64,000 nt of DNA. It comes from CAWGGS01 sp963822095. Lineage in GTDB: Bacteria > Desulfobacterota > Desulfobulbia > Desulfobulbales > Desulfocapsaceae. Under the pieces are notes generated by a model. That model searched no databases and had not been told where the DNA came from. It saw only the letters and a program-made list of their open reading frames with translations. Shown here one piece after another: positions 1-8,374 of the stretch. The stretch is taken from assembly GCA_963822095.1 (NCBI GenBank), contig CAWGGS010000044.1, positions 19,930-83,929 on the forward strand, written 5' to 3'. The position numbers and the translations under genes are program-made. How positions within the stretch are numbered: position 1 is the first letter of the stretch; every line of letters starts with the position of its first letter.

Positions 1-1
1 C

Positions 2-1243
2 GCCTGTTCAGGAAGGCCTGGCCCGGTGCTCATCGACGTGCCGAAGAGTGTTCAGACAGAGACGATTGACTTCGAGCAATGGCCGGAGCCGGGACGACCA
101 GAGGATGTTGTCATCTGTGAAGATGCGGCGCTTTTACGGGCGGTGTCCATGCTCGATGAGTCCCAACGGCCCATTCTCTATATAGGAGGTGGCATTGTCC
201 ATTCCGGCGCTGCCCAATGGGTGCGGAAATTGGCTGAAAAGGCCGAAATACCAGTAACAACCACCCTTATGGGACTGGGTACAATTCCAGTGAGTCATCC
301 TCTGGATCTCGGTATGCTGGGGATGCATGCTGCCCGTTCCACCAACCTGGCCTTGGAGGAATGCGATCTGCTGATTGCAGCCGGTGTACGTTTTGATGAT
401 CGAGCCACCGGTAAAATTTCGGAATTCTGTCCCGGTGCCCGTGTCATCCATATGGATATCGACCCCAGTGAGGTGGATAAATTAAAAACATCTCATATCC
501 CGCTGATAGGAGATGTTGGTGAAACACTTGCCAAAATGTATCCACTGGTAAAAAGCGGTGGTCGAGGGCGGTGGCTTGCAAGGATCAGGGATCTCCAGGA
601 GAGATACCCGCTTGTTTCCGGTGACTCCCTCTCTCCCCGAAAGCCCTTTGGCCTTATCCTGGCAATCTCCGAGATGGTGGAGCGTGATGCTATAATCGTC
701 ACCGATGTCGGCAAGCATCAGATGTGGACGGCACAGGTCTATCCGTTTATGCGGCCCAGACAACTCCTGACTTCCGGAGGATTAGGAACCATGGGATTCG
801 GCTTGCCCGCGGCCATCGGAGCCTCTCTGGCCTTCCCGGAGAGGCAGGTCGTCTGCTTCACCGGGGATGGAAGCCTGCAGATGAATATCCAGGAATTGGC
901 AACCGCGGTCGAACAACAGGCCGGAGTTACGATCGTTATTTTAAACAATGGCTCGCTGGGGCTTGTCCGTCAACAGCAGGGTTTGTTTTATGAGCGCCAT
1001 CATTTTGCCTCGGAATATCAGGTCAATATCGATTTTCCTGCCATAGCCCGCGGTTTTGGCATGCAAGCCTATGACCTGGGCGACGGGCAGACATCTCTGC
1101 AAAGCCTGTCTGGTGCTATCCGTGACCCGAGACCGTGTCTTATAAACGTCCCGATTCATATTGACGAAGATGTCTATCCGATGGTACCTCCCGGGGCAGC
1201 AAACAAAGAGATGATAGGAGGATATAATGAAGAATACGTCTGA
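2..1243 (+). CDS. ilvB: Acetolactate synthase large subunit, C-terminal part (5' end outside window)
   Basis: Acetohydroxyacid synthase catalytic subunit, a TPP- and FAD-dependent enzyme that condenses two pyruvates (or pyruvate and 2-ketobutyrate) in branched-chain amino acid synthesis. The reading frame is open to the window edge and enters with the family's G-R-P-G-P-V-L-I-D-V stretch, so about 160 N-terminal residues are missing. The TPP-binding motif is present as GDGSLQMN followed about 25 residues later by ILNN. The central domain carries DDRATGK. The stop codon overlaps the next gene by 17 bp, which suggests translational coupling with the regulatory subunit. Confidence in family is very high; the exact isozyme (ilvB/ilvI/ilvG) is not resolvable. 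Confidence 0.95.
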   Translation, partial: ACSGRPGPVLIDVPKSVQTETIDFEQWPEPGRPEDVVICEDAALLRAVSMLDESQRPILYIGGGIVHSGAAQWVRKLAEKAEIPVTTTLMGLGTIPVSHPLDLGMLGMHAARSTNLALEECDLLIAAGVRFDDRATGKISEFCPGARVIHMDIDPSEVDKLKTSHIPLIGDVGETLAKMYPLVKSGGRGRWLARIRDLQERYPLVSGDSLSPRKPFGLILAISEMVERDAIIVTDVGKHQMWTAQVYPFMRPRQLLTSGGLGTMGFGLPAAIGASLAFPERQVVCFTGDGSLQMNIQELATAVEQQAGVTIVILNNGSLGLVRQQQGLFYERHHFASEYQVNIDFPAIARGFGMQAYDLGDGQTSLQSLSGAIRDPRPCLINVPIHIDEDVYPMVPPGAANKEMIGGYNEEYV

Positions 1244-1550
1244 TTTGATAGCAGAAACGAATCACTGGAATTATCGGATTATCGTTTTGGAGCTGACTGT
1301 GAACAATCATCCGGGTGTAATGTCGCATATCTGTGGATTGTTCTCCCGGCGTGCCTATAACCTGGAAAAGATTCTCTGCTTTCCGGATAAAGGGGGACAG
1401 TTGAGCCGAATGTGGCTCCAGGTCAACGAGGAGGAAAAACTTGATCAGATAGTCAAGCAGCTACAGAAACTGGACGATGTTCGTGACGTCAGCTATTATC
1501 CGAAAGGGGCCGAACTTTTTGTAGGTATTGAAAAGGTACTCCATGCATAG
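1227..1550 (+). CDS. ilvN: Acetolactate synthase small (regulatory) subunit
   Basis: ACT-domain regulatory subunit that binds the catalytic subunit and usually confers valine feedback inhibition. The protein has 107 residues, the short IlvN type rather than the ~160-residue IlvH type. The ACT core starts near residue 18 (RIIVLELTVNNHPGVMSHI) with the conserved NHPGV turn. A strong ribosome site (AGGAGG, 1216-1221) lies inside the end of the large-subunit gene, which supports the ATG at 1227 and a 17-bp overlap. It is the last gene of this operon; the next gene converges from the other strand. Confidence 0.93.
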   Translation: MKNTSDLIAETNHWNYRIIVLELTVNNHPGVMSHICGLFSRRAYNLEKILCFPDKGGQLSRMWLQVNEEEKLDQIVKQLQKLDDVRDVSYYPKGAELFVGIEKVLHA

Positions 1551-1620
1551 ACGGACCTGGTTGGTTCACCAAGGAGAATCGGAGAAGGGGATGCTGGGAC
1601 AGGTAATTGGTAATCCAAGG

Positions 1621-1854
1621 TTATTTTTTTTGGGATGGCTTCTGTCGCTCCTTTCTCCGATCGGATGCGTCGTCGTTCCGGGATAGGGCGGCAATTTTTG
1701 AGATCAGGGTCTCATATTCATCTTCCAATGCCAGAAGCTCCATCATGATCGGCGGTTTTACTGAATGGGCCGGAAGTCTCTTTTCCGTCTCTTGGATTTT
1801 TTCTTTAAGCTCTTTTAGCCTTTCTTTCATTGCTGCCAGTGTATTCATAGCCAT
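1621..1854 (-). CDS. Small charged coiled-coil protein, unknown function
   Basis: A 77-residue protein, very rich in Lys, Glu and Arg. Residues about 5-30 (AAMKERLKELKEKIQETEKR) and 45-60 look helical and coiled-coil-forming, followed by a basic tail (RKERQKPSQKK). No signal peptide or membrane segment is seen. The start is supported by an AGGAG ribosome site just upstream of the ATG. It converges with ilvN across about 70 bp. No family recognised; it may be a small structural or nucleic-acid-binding protein, but that is only inferred from composition. Confidence 0.6.
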   Translation of the reverse strand: MAMNTLAAMKERLKELKEKIQETEKRLPAHSVKPPIMMELLALEDEYETLISKIAALSRNDDASDRRKERQKPSQKK

Positions 1855-2093
1855 CTCCTGTTTTTGGGGTAGAATGTCCTCTGTTCAAGGTCATTAATTT
1901 TATCCTTGCGGCAGGGGCAACCTTTCCTGTCCATTCCCCTGATCTGGACGGCGATATTTCTATTCAGGTCTTTGAAGGAGAAGGGGTTTTCCTGGGGGAA
2001 AGCGACAGCGAGATACCAGCCCAAAAATACGACATCCTGATCTCGGCGATAAAGGAGCCCCACGGAGTTCGGGTGAAAACCGATAGGAGTCAA
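1845..2093 (-). CDS. Possible small hypothetical protein (weak)
   Basis: An 82-codon frame lying between the serine hydrolase gene and the small coiled-coil gene, overlapping the latter by 10 bp. It would start at a TTG with no obvious ribosome site and has no recognisable domain; the only feature is a C-P-C motif near residue 59. It fills an otherwise empty gap on the same strand as both neighbours, which is the only argument for it. It may equally be non-coding. Confidence 0.25.
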   Translation of the reverse strand: MTPIGFHPNSVGLLYRRDQDVVFLGWYLAVAFPQENPFSFKDLNRNIAVQIRGMDRKGCPCRKDKINDLEQRTFYPKNRRWL

Positions 2094-2133
2094 GTGGTAA
2101 CTATTGCTCCGCCCATCTGATGTTCGGTTGGCA

Positions 2134-3780
2134 TTAGAGCAGATTATGATTCTTCTTCATTTCCTCGTAGATCAGGGTCGAGACCTTACGAATAATATTG
2201 CCCCGGGTAATCATCCAGGTGCCATAATCCGATGGTCGTGATTGCCGTTCGATAATACCGACCAGTGCATATGGGTGTTGATGCCCTCGCCGGTCTCGGG
2301 GGACAAGGATACCCATATCGCCGCAGAGGTGGGCGGTGGTGCCGGTCTTGTCGTAAATCAAAGTCCCCTGCGGGATGGGGGTGCCGTCGTAGATGCGGTC
2401 CCTGCCCGGCAAGGCCATCAGGCGACGTAATTCTGAGGTATATGGGAGTTTTCTGTTCCAGAGCCCGTGGAGAAAACGAATGTAGTCCGATGGGATGGCG
2501 GTATTTTTATAGGTACGACCGTTCCGAGGGATATACTCCCTGATTTCGGTTTTCTTGAAAATGTAACTGTAGTTGGTTCTCAGGATTTTTTCACATTTGG
2601 CGGGGCCTCCGATTCTCCGCATGATCCAGTTGGCGGCTGTATTGCTGCTATGCTGAATCATGGCCTCCATTACCCTGCGGCTCTTTCTGGTGTATCGTAA
2701 TTTCCCTTTCTTGACCTGGTCAAAATAGGCGAGGGCGATGAATGGCTTGATCATGCTGGCAGCCTGAAATACCCGATCGGCATTGATGGTGACGAGGGTT
2801 TCGTCCTGGAGCAGGTCATAGACGATCCAGCCGGTGGTTTCATCGTGTGCCAGCCTGCCCCTTTTCCGTTGTTTCTTGATAAATTGTTGGATATACGTGT
2901 CGAATTTAGAATTTTTCTTGATATCAACAAGGGGGGATGCCACCTTGTTGCCGGCGACGACATAGAGTTTTTTCTCGTCTGCCGCCACACGAATAACCGG
3001 TATGGGCTCCTTTTTTCTCTCGATGTGTTGAGGTTCTGTTGTCGCTTGAGTTTTTGCCACACCCGTAACGGCAACAGGTGTATTTGTATCCTTCGAGGCT
3101 CCGTGCTCAGCAGGTTGGCTATTGTCGGCGCCACCCGTTTCACTGGTGTCGAGATGGCTTGATTCACCATAGACAATGGTGTCGTTGTTCTCGGGAATTA
3201 CAGTTGTCTTGATGTGCAGTCTTCTCAGGAGTCGGGCATGTTTTTGGGCGATTTTGTAGGTTGAGCGGATATCCCCGCGGCGAAGGAAAAGAAGGGCGTA
3301 GGAATCCTTGTCTATTTGTTCGATAAAGAGATTTTTGCCGACCTCCTGTCCCAGAACGCTGTATACCTGAGTGTATCTTTTTTCGAGGGCTTTAAGGTGG
3401 GGACCTACTCCGTAGCTTATATTGTATAAACGGAAATAGCCCTGGTCCTTCAGGGCATAACATTCATGCAGGCCCGCCTCTTTGAGCAGGACGTTTTGTC
3501 TAACGAAAAGCTGTGCCGAGCGTATCGCTGACCCGTTCTGGTCGTAAAGTACACCGAACTGGTCATCGCGGCCGACGATTATCAGCTTATGGCTAATCTC
3601 CGGCGGAAAGACCGATTCGAGCTTTTCTTTATAATCGAGAACATTTTCCAGGTTGGTATCCCAGAAATAGGCGATGTCGTAATGTTCCGCCCGCACCGGG
3701 ATGGTGCGGATGAACAGAAGAAGTAAAAAGAGGAAGAAAACAGCTACAGGCTTTACAAAATGAATTGATAGACGAGGCAT
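2134..3780 (-). CDS. Exported serine beta-lactamase/penicillin-binding-like hydrolase with long N-terminal domain
   Basis: A 548-residue exported protein. Residues 1-31 form a signal peptide ending V-R-A. About 32-195 is an unrecognised domain with SPOR-like character near its end, followed by a Ser/Thr/Glu-rich linker (about 205-265). The C-terminal ~260 residues form a class-A beta-lactamase-like serine hydrolase: S342-M-I-K (SxxK), S378-S-N (SxN) and K478-T-G (KTG) are all present and correctly spaced. True class A beta-lactamases are ~290 residues with no such N-terminal region, so a cell-wall or peptide amidase/esterase role in the periplasm is more likely than antibiotic resistance. It stands alone on this strand with no operon partner of known function. 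Confidence 0.8.
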   Translation of the reverse strand: MPRLSIHFVKPVAVFFLFLLLLFIRTIPVRAEHYDIAYFWDTNLENVLDYKEKLESVFPPEISHKLIIVGRDDQFGVLYDQNGSAIRSAQLFVRQNVLLKEAGLHECYALKDQGYFRLYNISYGVGPHLKALEKRYTQVYSVLGQEVGKNLFIEQIDKDSYALLFLRRGDIRSTYKIAQKHARLLRRLHIKTTVIPENNDTIVYGESSHLDTSETGGADNSQPAEHGASKDTNTPVAVTGVAKTQATTEPQHIERKKEPIPVIRVAADEKKLYVVAGNKVASPLVDIKKNSKFDTYIQQFIKKQRKRGRLAHDETTGWIVYDLLQDETLVTINADRVFQAASMIKPFIALAYFDQVKKGKLRYTRKSRRVMEAMIQHSSNTAANWIMRRIGGPAKCEKILRTNYSYIFKKTEIREYIPRNGRTYKNTAIPSDYIRFLHGLWNRKLPYTSELRRLMALPGRDRIYDGTPIPQGTLIYDKTGTTAHLCGDMGILVPRDRRGHQHPYALVGIIERQSRPSDYGTWMITRGNIIRKVSTLIYEEMKKNHNLL

Positions 3781-3919
3781 ATCAGAGAAGTGTCGGTAGA
3801 TAGAGATTGATTTGCGATCATGAGATCACCACTATTCTAATCCATTAATACAAAAAGTTCCAGAGCACTTCAGAAAACACCTCATTTTATTACAAGGATC
3901 TATCAAAACCATTTTCCCA

Positions 3920-4093
3920 TCTGTCACCCACCCATGAAAATCAGCCTATCGGATTGGAAGGGTGTGGGTTGTTTGTTCCCCGGGTCTCTGCAGCCTGGAC
4001 GGCTGCAGAGAAGCCCCCATGGATGGGTTTATGGCGTCCCGAGAAACGAGCAGTTCACTCCCAGGATCAGTAGCTGAATATGAGTGGTAATCG
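3920..4093 (+). repeat. Dispersed palindromic repeat, family A, diverged full-length copy
   Basis: About 174 bp closely matching 62821-62993. It contains nested inverted repeats, including a perfect hairpin CTCTGCAGCC / GGCTGCAGAG, and shares the TATGGCGTCCCG segment with the other copy. The left end (TCTGTCACCCACC) has drifted from the family terminus TCTGATTACCACT, while the right end AGTGGTAATC is kept. No target-site duplication is detectable, so it looks like an older copy. It fills most of the gap between the serine hydrolase and pRiA4b-like genes. Confidence 0.85.
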
Positions 4094-4148
4094 GTATTTA
4101 AAAAGAGCACTTTGCAACTGACCTGAGCTGATTCCTGTCGAATGTGGT

Positions 4149-4796
4149 TCAAACCGGGCGTCCGGCAACGATTGGTTGTGTCTTTAAAATCCTGTTGGCT
4201 TCTGCGAGATCGAAATCATCGGGATCGAAACGGTCGGCCCCGTACCACTTCGCCATCCGCTGATGGTGTTTATGGTGCGGATCGTTGATAATGGTCAGAA
4301 ATTCCATATATCCCGGTACTCCACCGACGTTTTCCGGAGGGCATGCCTTTTCACCATCCAAAAGGGCTGGTAGATCCCGGACGTGGCCATTGGGGAGAGT
4401 CTGCTCCAATGCTATATCATGCTCCCAGCCGTCACCGAAATCATAAATGTAGGTAAAGCACCATTTTAGATCATTTTCCAAGGTGACGATTTGGTAAGCC
4501 GCCTCATCGCGTTCGCCAGTCTTTTCCCAGATCTCACCTCCCTCTGATGGACCGTAAAATACCTTTCCGACCAGAAAGCGATGGGCATGGATATCATTCC
4601 ACCCCATACAGTTCTGTATTATGGCATGCAGTTGGGCAAGGGAAGTCTCGCCGGGTATCAGCAAGCGTCTCCAGATGAGGGGATCGGAAAAGGTCAGGGA
4701 TATATTCAATTGGTAGATTGGAGCAGGATCTGCAAGACCGGTATCGGATGCGGTTTTCGATCGTCTACTGAAATCGCCTTTGATAATCGTTGACAT
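4149..4796 (-). CDS. Plasmid pRiA4b ORF-3-like protein
   Basis: A 215-residue protein of the PRiA4_ORF3 family. Family hallmarks are visible: YQLNISLTFSDPLIWRRLLIPG near residue 28 and then LAQLHAIIQNCMGWNDIHAHRF, the aromatic/acidic YIYDFGDGWEHDI segment about residue 118, and the acidic C-terminus with CPPENVGGVPGYMEF. The family is widespread on plasmids, in IS1096-type passenger regions and in chromosomes; its biochemical role is unknown. Here it is a lone gene whose 3' end abuts the family A repeat. The call is secure at family level only. Confidence 0.88.
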   Translation of the reverse strand: MSTIIKGDFSRRSKTASDTGLADPAPIYQLNISLTFSDPLIWRRLLIPGETSLAQLHAIIQNCMGWNDIHAHRFLVGKVFYGPSEGGEIWEKTGERDEAAYQIVTLENDLKWCFTYIYDFGDGWEHDIALEQTLPNGHVRDLPALLDGEKACPPENVGGVPGYMEFLTIINDPHHKHHQRMAKWYGADRFDPDDFDLAEANRILKTQPIVAGRPV

Positions 4797-5010
4797 GATG
4801 CAACCTTTTTGGGGTATATTTAAATGACTTTGAGATTGTTCGGTACGTTTTTCACTTTGATCAATTCTATCAAAAAACGGTTTGAAAAAACAAGCAGAGG
4901 CATCGTATTTTTCAAAGAAGATGTTGCTAAAAAATTCTCGCCATGGCCCAGCGCAAAGGAAAAGGCCAAGAAAAACACCGTTTGAACCGGTAAAACAGGG
5001 AGGAGAAGAA

Positions 5011-5907
5011 ATGAAAGCTCCAAGAAAAATCAGAAAAATATTTACGAGTCAAGCAACCATAGAAGGGGCTGGGGTTCGATTGAAACGAGGGTTTGGTTTT
5101 GATGAAGTGCCGTTGTTCGATCCGTTCCTGCTCCTCGATGATTTTTGCTCCTGCGATCCGGATCATTACCTCAGGGGATTTCCATGGCATCCGCATCGGG
5201 GCATCGAAACCATTACCTATGTCCTGCAAGGTGATGTCGAACATGGTGACAGTCTCGGTAATAGCGGAGTCATTTCGTCAGGGGATGTTCAATGGATGAC
5301 TGCCGGCAGTGGTATCATTCATCAGGAGATGCCCAAAGGGGATCCAGAGGGTTGCATGATGGGCTTCCAACTGTGGGCTAACCTGCCTGCGATAGAGAAG
5401 ATGATGGCTCCCCGGTACCGTGATATCACCGCCTCCGATATTCCAGTGGTACACCTTGAAAACGGTACGGAGATACGGGTAATCTGCGGCCAGGTCGGTG
5501 AGATTCAGGGCCCTGTGGGAGATATCGTCATTGAGCCGGAGTATTTGGATGTACACGTTGCCGCCGGTACGGTTTTTGAGCATCCTACCCGGCTTGGGCA
5601 TACCGTTTTTGCCTATGTATTCGAAGGTGAAGGAGCTTTTTCCGAGGATGAGGGTGCGACCCATGGTGACGGTACGGTGATCCTCTTTGAAGACGGGGAA
5701 AATCTCCAGGTTGCAGCCGGGGAGAAGGCGGTCAGGTTCCTCCTTGTTTCAGGAAAACCTCTTGGTGAACCGGTTGCCTGGCAAGGCCCGATCGTCATGA
5801 ATACACAGGAAGAGTTGGAAACGGCCTTTGCCGAATACCGGAGAGGCACATTTATAAAAAAATCTGATTACCACTCATATCCGGCCCCTTCCATTCCAAT
5901 TGGCTGA
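5011..5907 (+). CDS. Pirin family protein
   Basis: A bicupin pirin of 298 residues. The N-terminal cupin holds the metal-binding set in FPWHPHRGIETITYVLQGDVEHGDSLGN and the following SAG-type segment (MTAGSGIIHQE). The C-terminal pirin domain follows from about residue 170. Some bacterial pirins have quercetin dioxygenase activity and others act as redox-responsive regulators; which applies here cannot be told. The ATG at 5011 is chosen because of the AGGAG site at 5001-5005 and because the protein then begins like other pirins. The last ~15 residues and the stop codon lie inside a 63-bp mini repeat, so the native C-terminus has been replaced. Confidence 0.92.
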   Translation: MKAPRKIRKIFTSQATIEGAGVRLKRGFGFDEVPLFDPFLLLDDFCSCDPDHYLRGFPWHPHRGIETITYVLQGDVEHGDSLGNSGVISSGDVQWMTAGSGIIHQEMPKGDPEGCMMGFQLWANLPAIEKMMAPRYRDITASDIPVVHLENGTEIRVICGQVGEIQGPVGDIVIEPEYLDVHVAAGTVFEHPTRLGHTVFAYVFEGEGAFSEDEGATHGDGTVILFEDGENLQVAAGEKAVRFLLVSGKPLGEPVAWQGPIVMNTQEELETAFAEYRRGTFIKKSDYHSYPAPSIPIG

Positions 5908-5925
5908 GTATCTGTGGTAATCAGA
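5863..5925. repeat. Mini copy of repeat family A, inserted at the pirin 3' end
   Basis: A 63-bp palindromic element bounded by TCTGATTACCAC at the left and its exact complement GTGGTAATCAGA at the right, the termini of repeat family A. The whole interior of the full-length copies is missing. The pirin frame reads into it and stops at 5905-5907. As RNA it would fold into a 12-bp stem and may act as a 3' hairpin. Flanking A-rich sequence is similar on both sides, but no exact 8-bp duplication is visible. Confidence 0.8.
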
Positions 5926-6021
5926 GAAAAATAAGGAGAGAATGCCTATGGTGAACTGATAGTGTGTTGCAGAAACAGGCCACAGTATGAGAGGCCAATT
6001 TTAAAAACTTAAAAACAATAA

Positions 6022-6178
6022 TTCTCAGGGCGGGGTGCAATTCCCCACCGGCGGTATTCTCCATAAGGTTCGAAAAAGGGAGAGAGCCCGCGAGCGCCTG
6101 CTTGTTGCTTGTACTTGGCAGGGACAGCAGATCCGGTGAGATGCCGGGGCCGACGGTTACAGTCCGGATGGAAGAGGA
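6022..6178 (+). promoter_or_regulatory. FMN riboswitch (RFN element)
   Basis: Contains the conserved RFN blocks in order: TCAGGGCGGGGTGCAATTCC, CCACCGGCGGT, AGCCCGCGAGCG, GATCCGGTGAGATGCCGG and GCCGACGGTTACAGTCCGGA, ending GGAAGAGG. A variable stem sits between about 6060 and 6120. It lies about 108 bp upstream of the ribB start, so FMN binding probably turns off ribB. Whether it acts on transcription or translation is not obvious; no strong terminator with a T-run was seen between it and ribB. Confidence 0.97.
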
Positions 6179-6285
6179 TAAAAACGTAAGTGTTGTCACG
6201 TTCGTTTTCCGGGAGGCGGGGAGGTTTACGCCCGACTCTGCGGACCATTCCGTATGCCCTGGTTCTGGTACATATGGAGGATACC

Positions 6286-6954
6286 ATGAATCAGTCTTTA
6301 CTTTCTCATTTTGGTGACCCGATGACGCGGGTCCAAAAAGCAATTACCGCCCTACAGGAAGGGCAGGGCATCCTGCTCGTTGATGATGAGGGTCGGGAAA
6401 ACGAAGGGGATTTGATCTTTGCCGCCGAGCATTTGACCGATACCCAGATGGCCATGATGATCAGGGAGTGCAGCGGCATTGTCTGTCTGTGTTTGACCGA
6501 GGAGCATCTGCACCATCTGCGGCTCCCGCAGATGGTGGAATCAAACGACAGTGCCTACGGCACGGCATTTACCATATCCATTGAGGCGAAAACAGGAGTA
6601 AGTACAGGGGTTTCGGCCGCTGATCGGGTCAGGACCGTGAAGGCTGCGGTGGCCGATGATGCAGAGGCGGAGGACTTGAGCCGACCCGGCCATGTTTTTC
6701 CATTGCAGGCCCGGCCTGGAGGGGTCCTCAATCGTCGCGGCCACACTGAAGGCACAGTGGATCTGATGTCTCTGGCTGGTCTTAAGCCTGCTGGTGTCCT
6801 CTGTGAGCTGACCAACCCGGACGGGACGATGGCCCGACTTGCCGAGATCGTCGATTTTGCCCACAGGTATGGGATGACGGTCCTCACCATTGAGGATCTG
6901 GTTGTTTATCGGCAAAAGAAGACGGCTGGTGAATTTGCCGATCGGATAAACTGA
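6286..6954 (+). CDS. ribB: 3,4-dihydroxy-2-butanone 4-phosphate synthase
   Basis: Converts ribulose 5-phosphate to the four-carbon precursor of riboflavin. The 222-residue protein matches the monofunctional E. coli RibB type throughout: DDEGRENEGDLIFAAE (acidic metal and substrate loop), SGIVCLCLTEE, YGTAFTISIEA, GVSTGVSAADR, RPGHVFPL and HTEGTVDLMSLAG. The ATG at 6286 follows GGAGG (6276-6280) and gives the E. coli-like start MNQSLLSHFG; a longer upstream frame is rejected. No GTP cyclohydrolase II domain is fused. It is a single-gene unit behind an FMN riboswitch. Confidence 0.97.
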   Translation: MNQSLLSHFGDPMTRVQKAITALQEGQGILLVDDEGRENEGDLIFAAEHLTDTQMAMMIRECSGIVCLCLTEEHLHHLRLPQMVESNDSAYGTAFTISIEAKTGVSTGVSAADRVRTVKAAVADDAEAEDLSRPGHVFPLQARPGGVLNRRGHTEGTVDLMSLAGLKPAGVLCELTNPDGTMARLAEIVDFAHRYGMTVLTIEDLVVYRQKKTAGEFADRIN

Positions 6955-6966
6955 TGAAATAACCCT

Positions 6967-7017
6967 CGGGAAGACCGGAGTAGGAGGTGATTGAGAGAGA
7001 AAACTCCGGTCTTCCCG
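6967..7017 (+). terminator. Long inverted repeat after ribB, possible terminator
   Basis: A perfect 15-bp inverted repeat, CGGGAAGACCGGAGT (6967-6981) and its complement (7003-7017), with a 21-base loop, 12 bp after the ribB stop. It is followed only by a weak T-containing tail (GGATGTTTCATC), so it may be a terminator of modest efficiency or an mRNA-stabilising hairpin. Confidence 0.5.
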
Positions 7018-7334
7018 CGGATGTTTCATCGGCATTCAAAGCCTGTACGGCAGATTCTGAATCCTTTGGATTTTTCTATTTTATCACGTTGATTCCCGTA
7101 AGGTCTGGGCATCTTTTGGGACTTCCAGGTTGAGCGGCAAGTATGCACACAGGCAATGCAAATCCTGGTTTTGCCTCCTCTCCCGTACATCCGGTTCCAA
7201 AGCTCCGGAAAAAGATCGGGCGGGAATCGCAACACACTATCTCTTTGACTTTCCATAGCCTTGCCGATAGTATCGGAAATCTTTAAAAGATGCCAGCAAA
7301 AACATAAAATACTCGATAGAGATATGGCATTTTT
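7018..7334. other. Intergenic region, no gene supported
   Basis: About 317 bp between the ribB hairpin and the first family B repeat. A minus-strand frame (7026-7256, ending FRICRTGFECR) contains a C-I-A-C and other cysteines but has no good ribosome site and no recognisable relative. It may be the decayed end of a lost gene. Nothing else is seen. Confidence 0.4.
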
Positions 7335-7598
7335 GGTTCTTCCGAATTGAGCGTACCCCTCTATATCGTGGGAGGCGAAATTTATCGCTGGAGGACGCAT
7401 TGCGGAGGCCCGCCTGGGAACCACAAAGGCCCGCAGGGTTGCGGACAGGACGTCCGCAACTGACAGCAGGCCAGGGACGGCCTGTCTGTCAGCCGTGGTG
7501 TACAGGCGATAAGGCCGGAGAGTAGTGTCTGGAAGCGATGAATTTCACCATCTTATTAATTTCAGCCTTTTTAAAAGTACGATTAATCCGGATGGGCC
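7335..7598 (+). mobile_element. MITE-like repeat family B, copy 1 (264 bp) with 8-bp target duplication
   Basis: A 264-bp non-coding element with imperfect terminal inverted repeats (GGTTCTTCCGAATTGAGCG at the left; the complement of GGCCCATCCGGATTAATCG at the right). It is flanked by a perfect direct repeat GCATTTTT at 7327-7334 and 7599-7606. The interior is strongly structured: TTGCGGAC/GTCCGCAA and CTGACAGCAGGCC/GGCCTGTCTGTCAG hairpins. It is nearly identical to 8919-9181. Size, structure and duplication show transposition by an enzyme supplied in trans. The GG ends and 8-bp duplication resemble ISL3-family elements (inference). Confidence 0.92.
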
Positions 7599-7606
7599 GC
7601 ATTTTT

Positions 7607-7946
7607 CCCTGCAATTAGACAGCGGTCCCCCGTATAGCCTGTGGCGGGTGAATTTTGTAAATTGCCTGCGACTGGAGCTCTTGATTCAAGGAGGGAAAAA
7701 TATAAAATACTTGGATAATTTTTTTCGTAACCATCCTCAATTCATAGGTGTTTAGGAGATTGTCAATATAGATAGCCGTTGTAGAATTACATTGACCGTG
7801 GAGGTCGAAAAAGGATAAAAAAAGAGTCGTTACAGCTATTCTTCAATTACTGCATGGAGTTTCACAAGGCATCCCTGAAGCAGTATCTGTGTCAAGCTGT
7901 CAGGGGCCTGACGTTTTTGTGGTGTTCTTTGCCGAGGAGCTACACT
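7607..7946. other. Intergenic region upstream of a small secreted protein gene
   Basis: About 340 bp with low GC around 7690-7830. A short plus-strand frame that begins inside the repeat (7525-7755) has no ribosome site and no relatives and is not called. The region probably holds the promoter for the gene at 7947, but no confident -35/-10 pair is seen. Confidence 0.4.
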
Positions 7947-8312
7947 ATGAAAAAAATAATCGCCCTTCTTCTTCTTGTTATAGCAGGATTTTTCGCCTAT
8001 CAGTATTTCTTGAGATCCCCTCACCCCAATTCTACTGCTGAAGACGAAATAACATTCAACAATGATTTGCCCTCGGATGAGGGAATAGTGAATGTTCCTG
8101 AAAAATGCCAGGAAGGGGAAAAGAATCTGGAAGATGCGATATATGGCTCCGATGCCGGTAATGTTTCTTTTGCTCAGCGGAACACCGCCGAACGCAGGTT
8201 CCAGTCCTGTCTTAAGGATGCCGGTTTTTCAGACAAGCAGGTCAATGATGCGGTGGGGGAGGTCCAAAACCGGGTCAAAGGATATATAAAACAGGATAGC
8301 GGCGGGCAATAG
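7947..8312 (+). CDS. Small exported or membrane-anchored protein, unknown
   Basis: A 121-residue protein with an N-terminal hydrophobic segment (MKKIIALLLLVIAGFFAYQYF), either a signal anchor or a non-cleaved signal peptide. The rest is acidic and polar, with two cysteines (C-Q-E-G near residue 52 and S-C-L near residue 83) that could form a disulfide outside the membrane. The ATG follows a GAGGAG site (7934-7939). No family recognised. The gene lies between two family B repeats with a second exported protein 62 bp downstream, so the pair may be co-transcribed. Confidence 0.7.
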   Translation: MKKIIALLLLVIAGFFAYQYFLRSPHPNSTAEDEITFNNDLPSDEGIVNVPEKCQEGEKNLEDAIYGSDAGNVSFAQRNTAERRFQSCLKDAGFSDKQVNDAVGEVQNRVKGYIKQDSGGQ

Positions 8313-8374
8313 GCTGATTTTTATAGGATGGCTCCGATCTCTGAGGTGTTCTCTCTCCCCCTGGAGGAGCAATA

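Noticed and set aside
2134..3780. Antibiotic-resistance beta-lactamase
   Set aside because: The catalytic motifs are present but the long N-terminal domain and linker are unlike resistance enzymes; only a beta-lactamase-like hydrolase is claimed.
6967..7017. Confident rho-independent terminator after ribB
   Set aside because: The stem is perfect but no T-run follows, so only a possible terminator is reported.
7026..7424. Minus-strand 132-codon frame between ribB and the first repeat
   Set aside because: Its first ~30 codons lie in the mobile repeat and the rest has no ribosome site or recognisable family; kept only as a possible decayed remnant.
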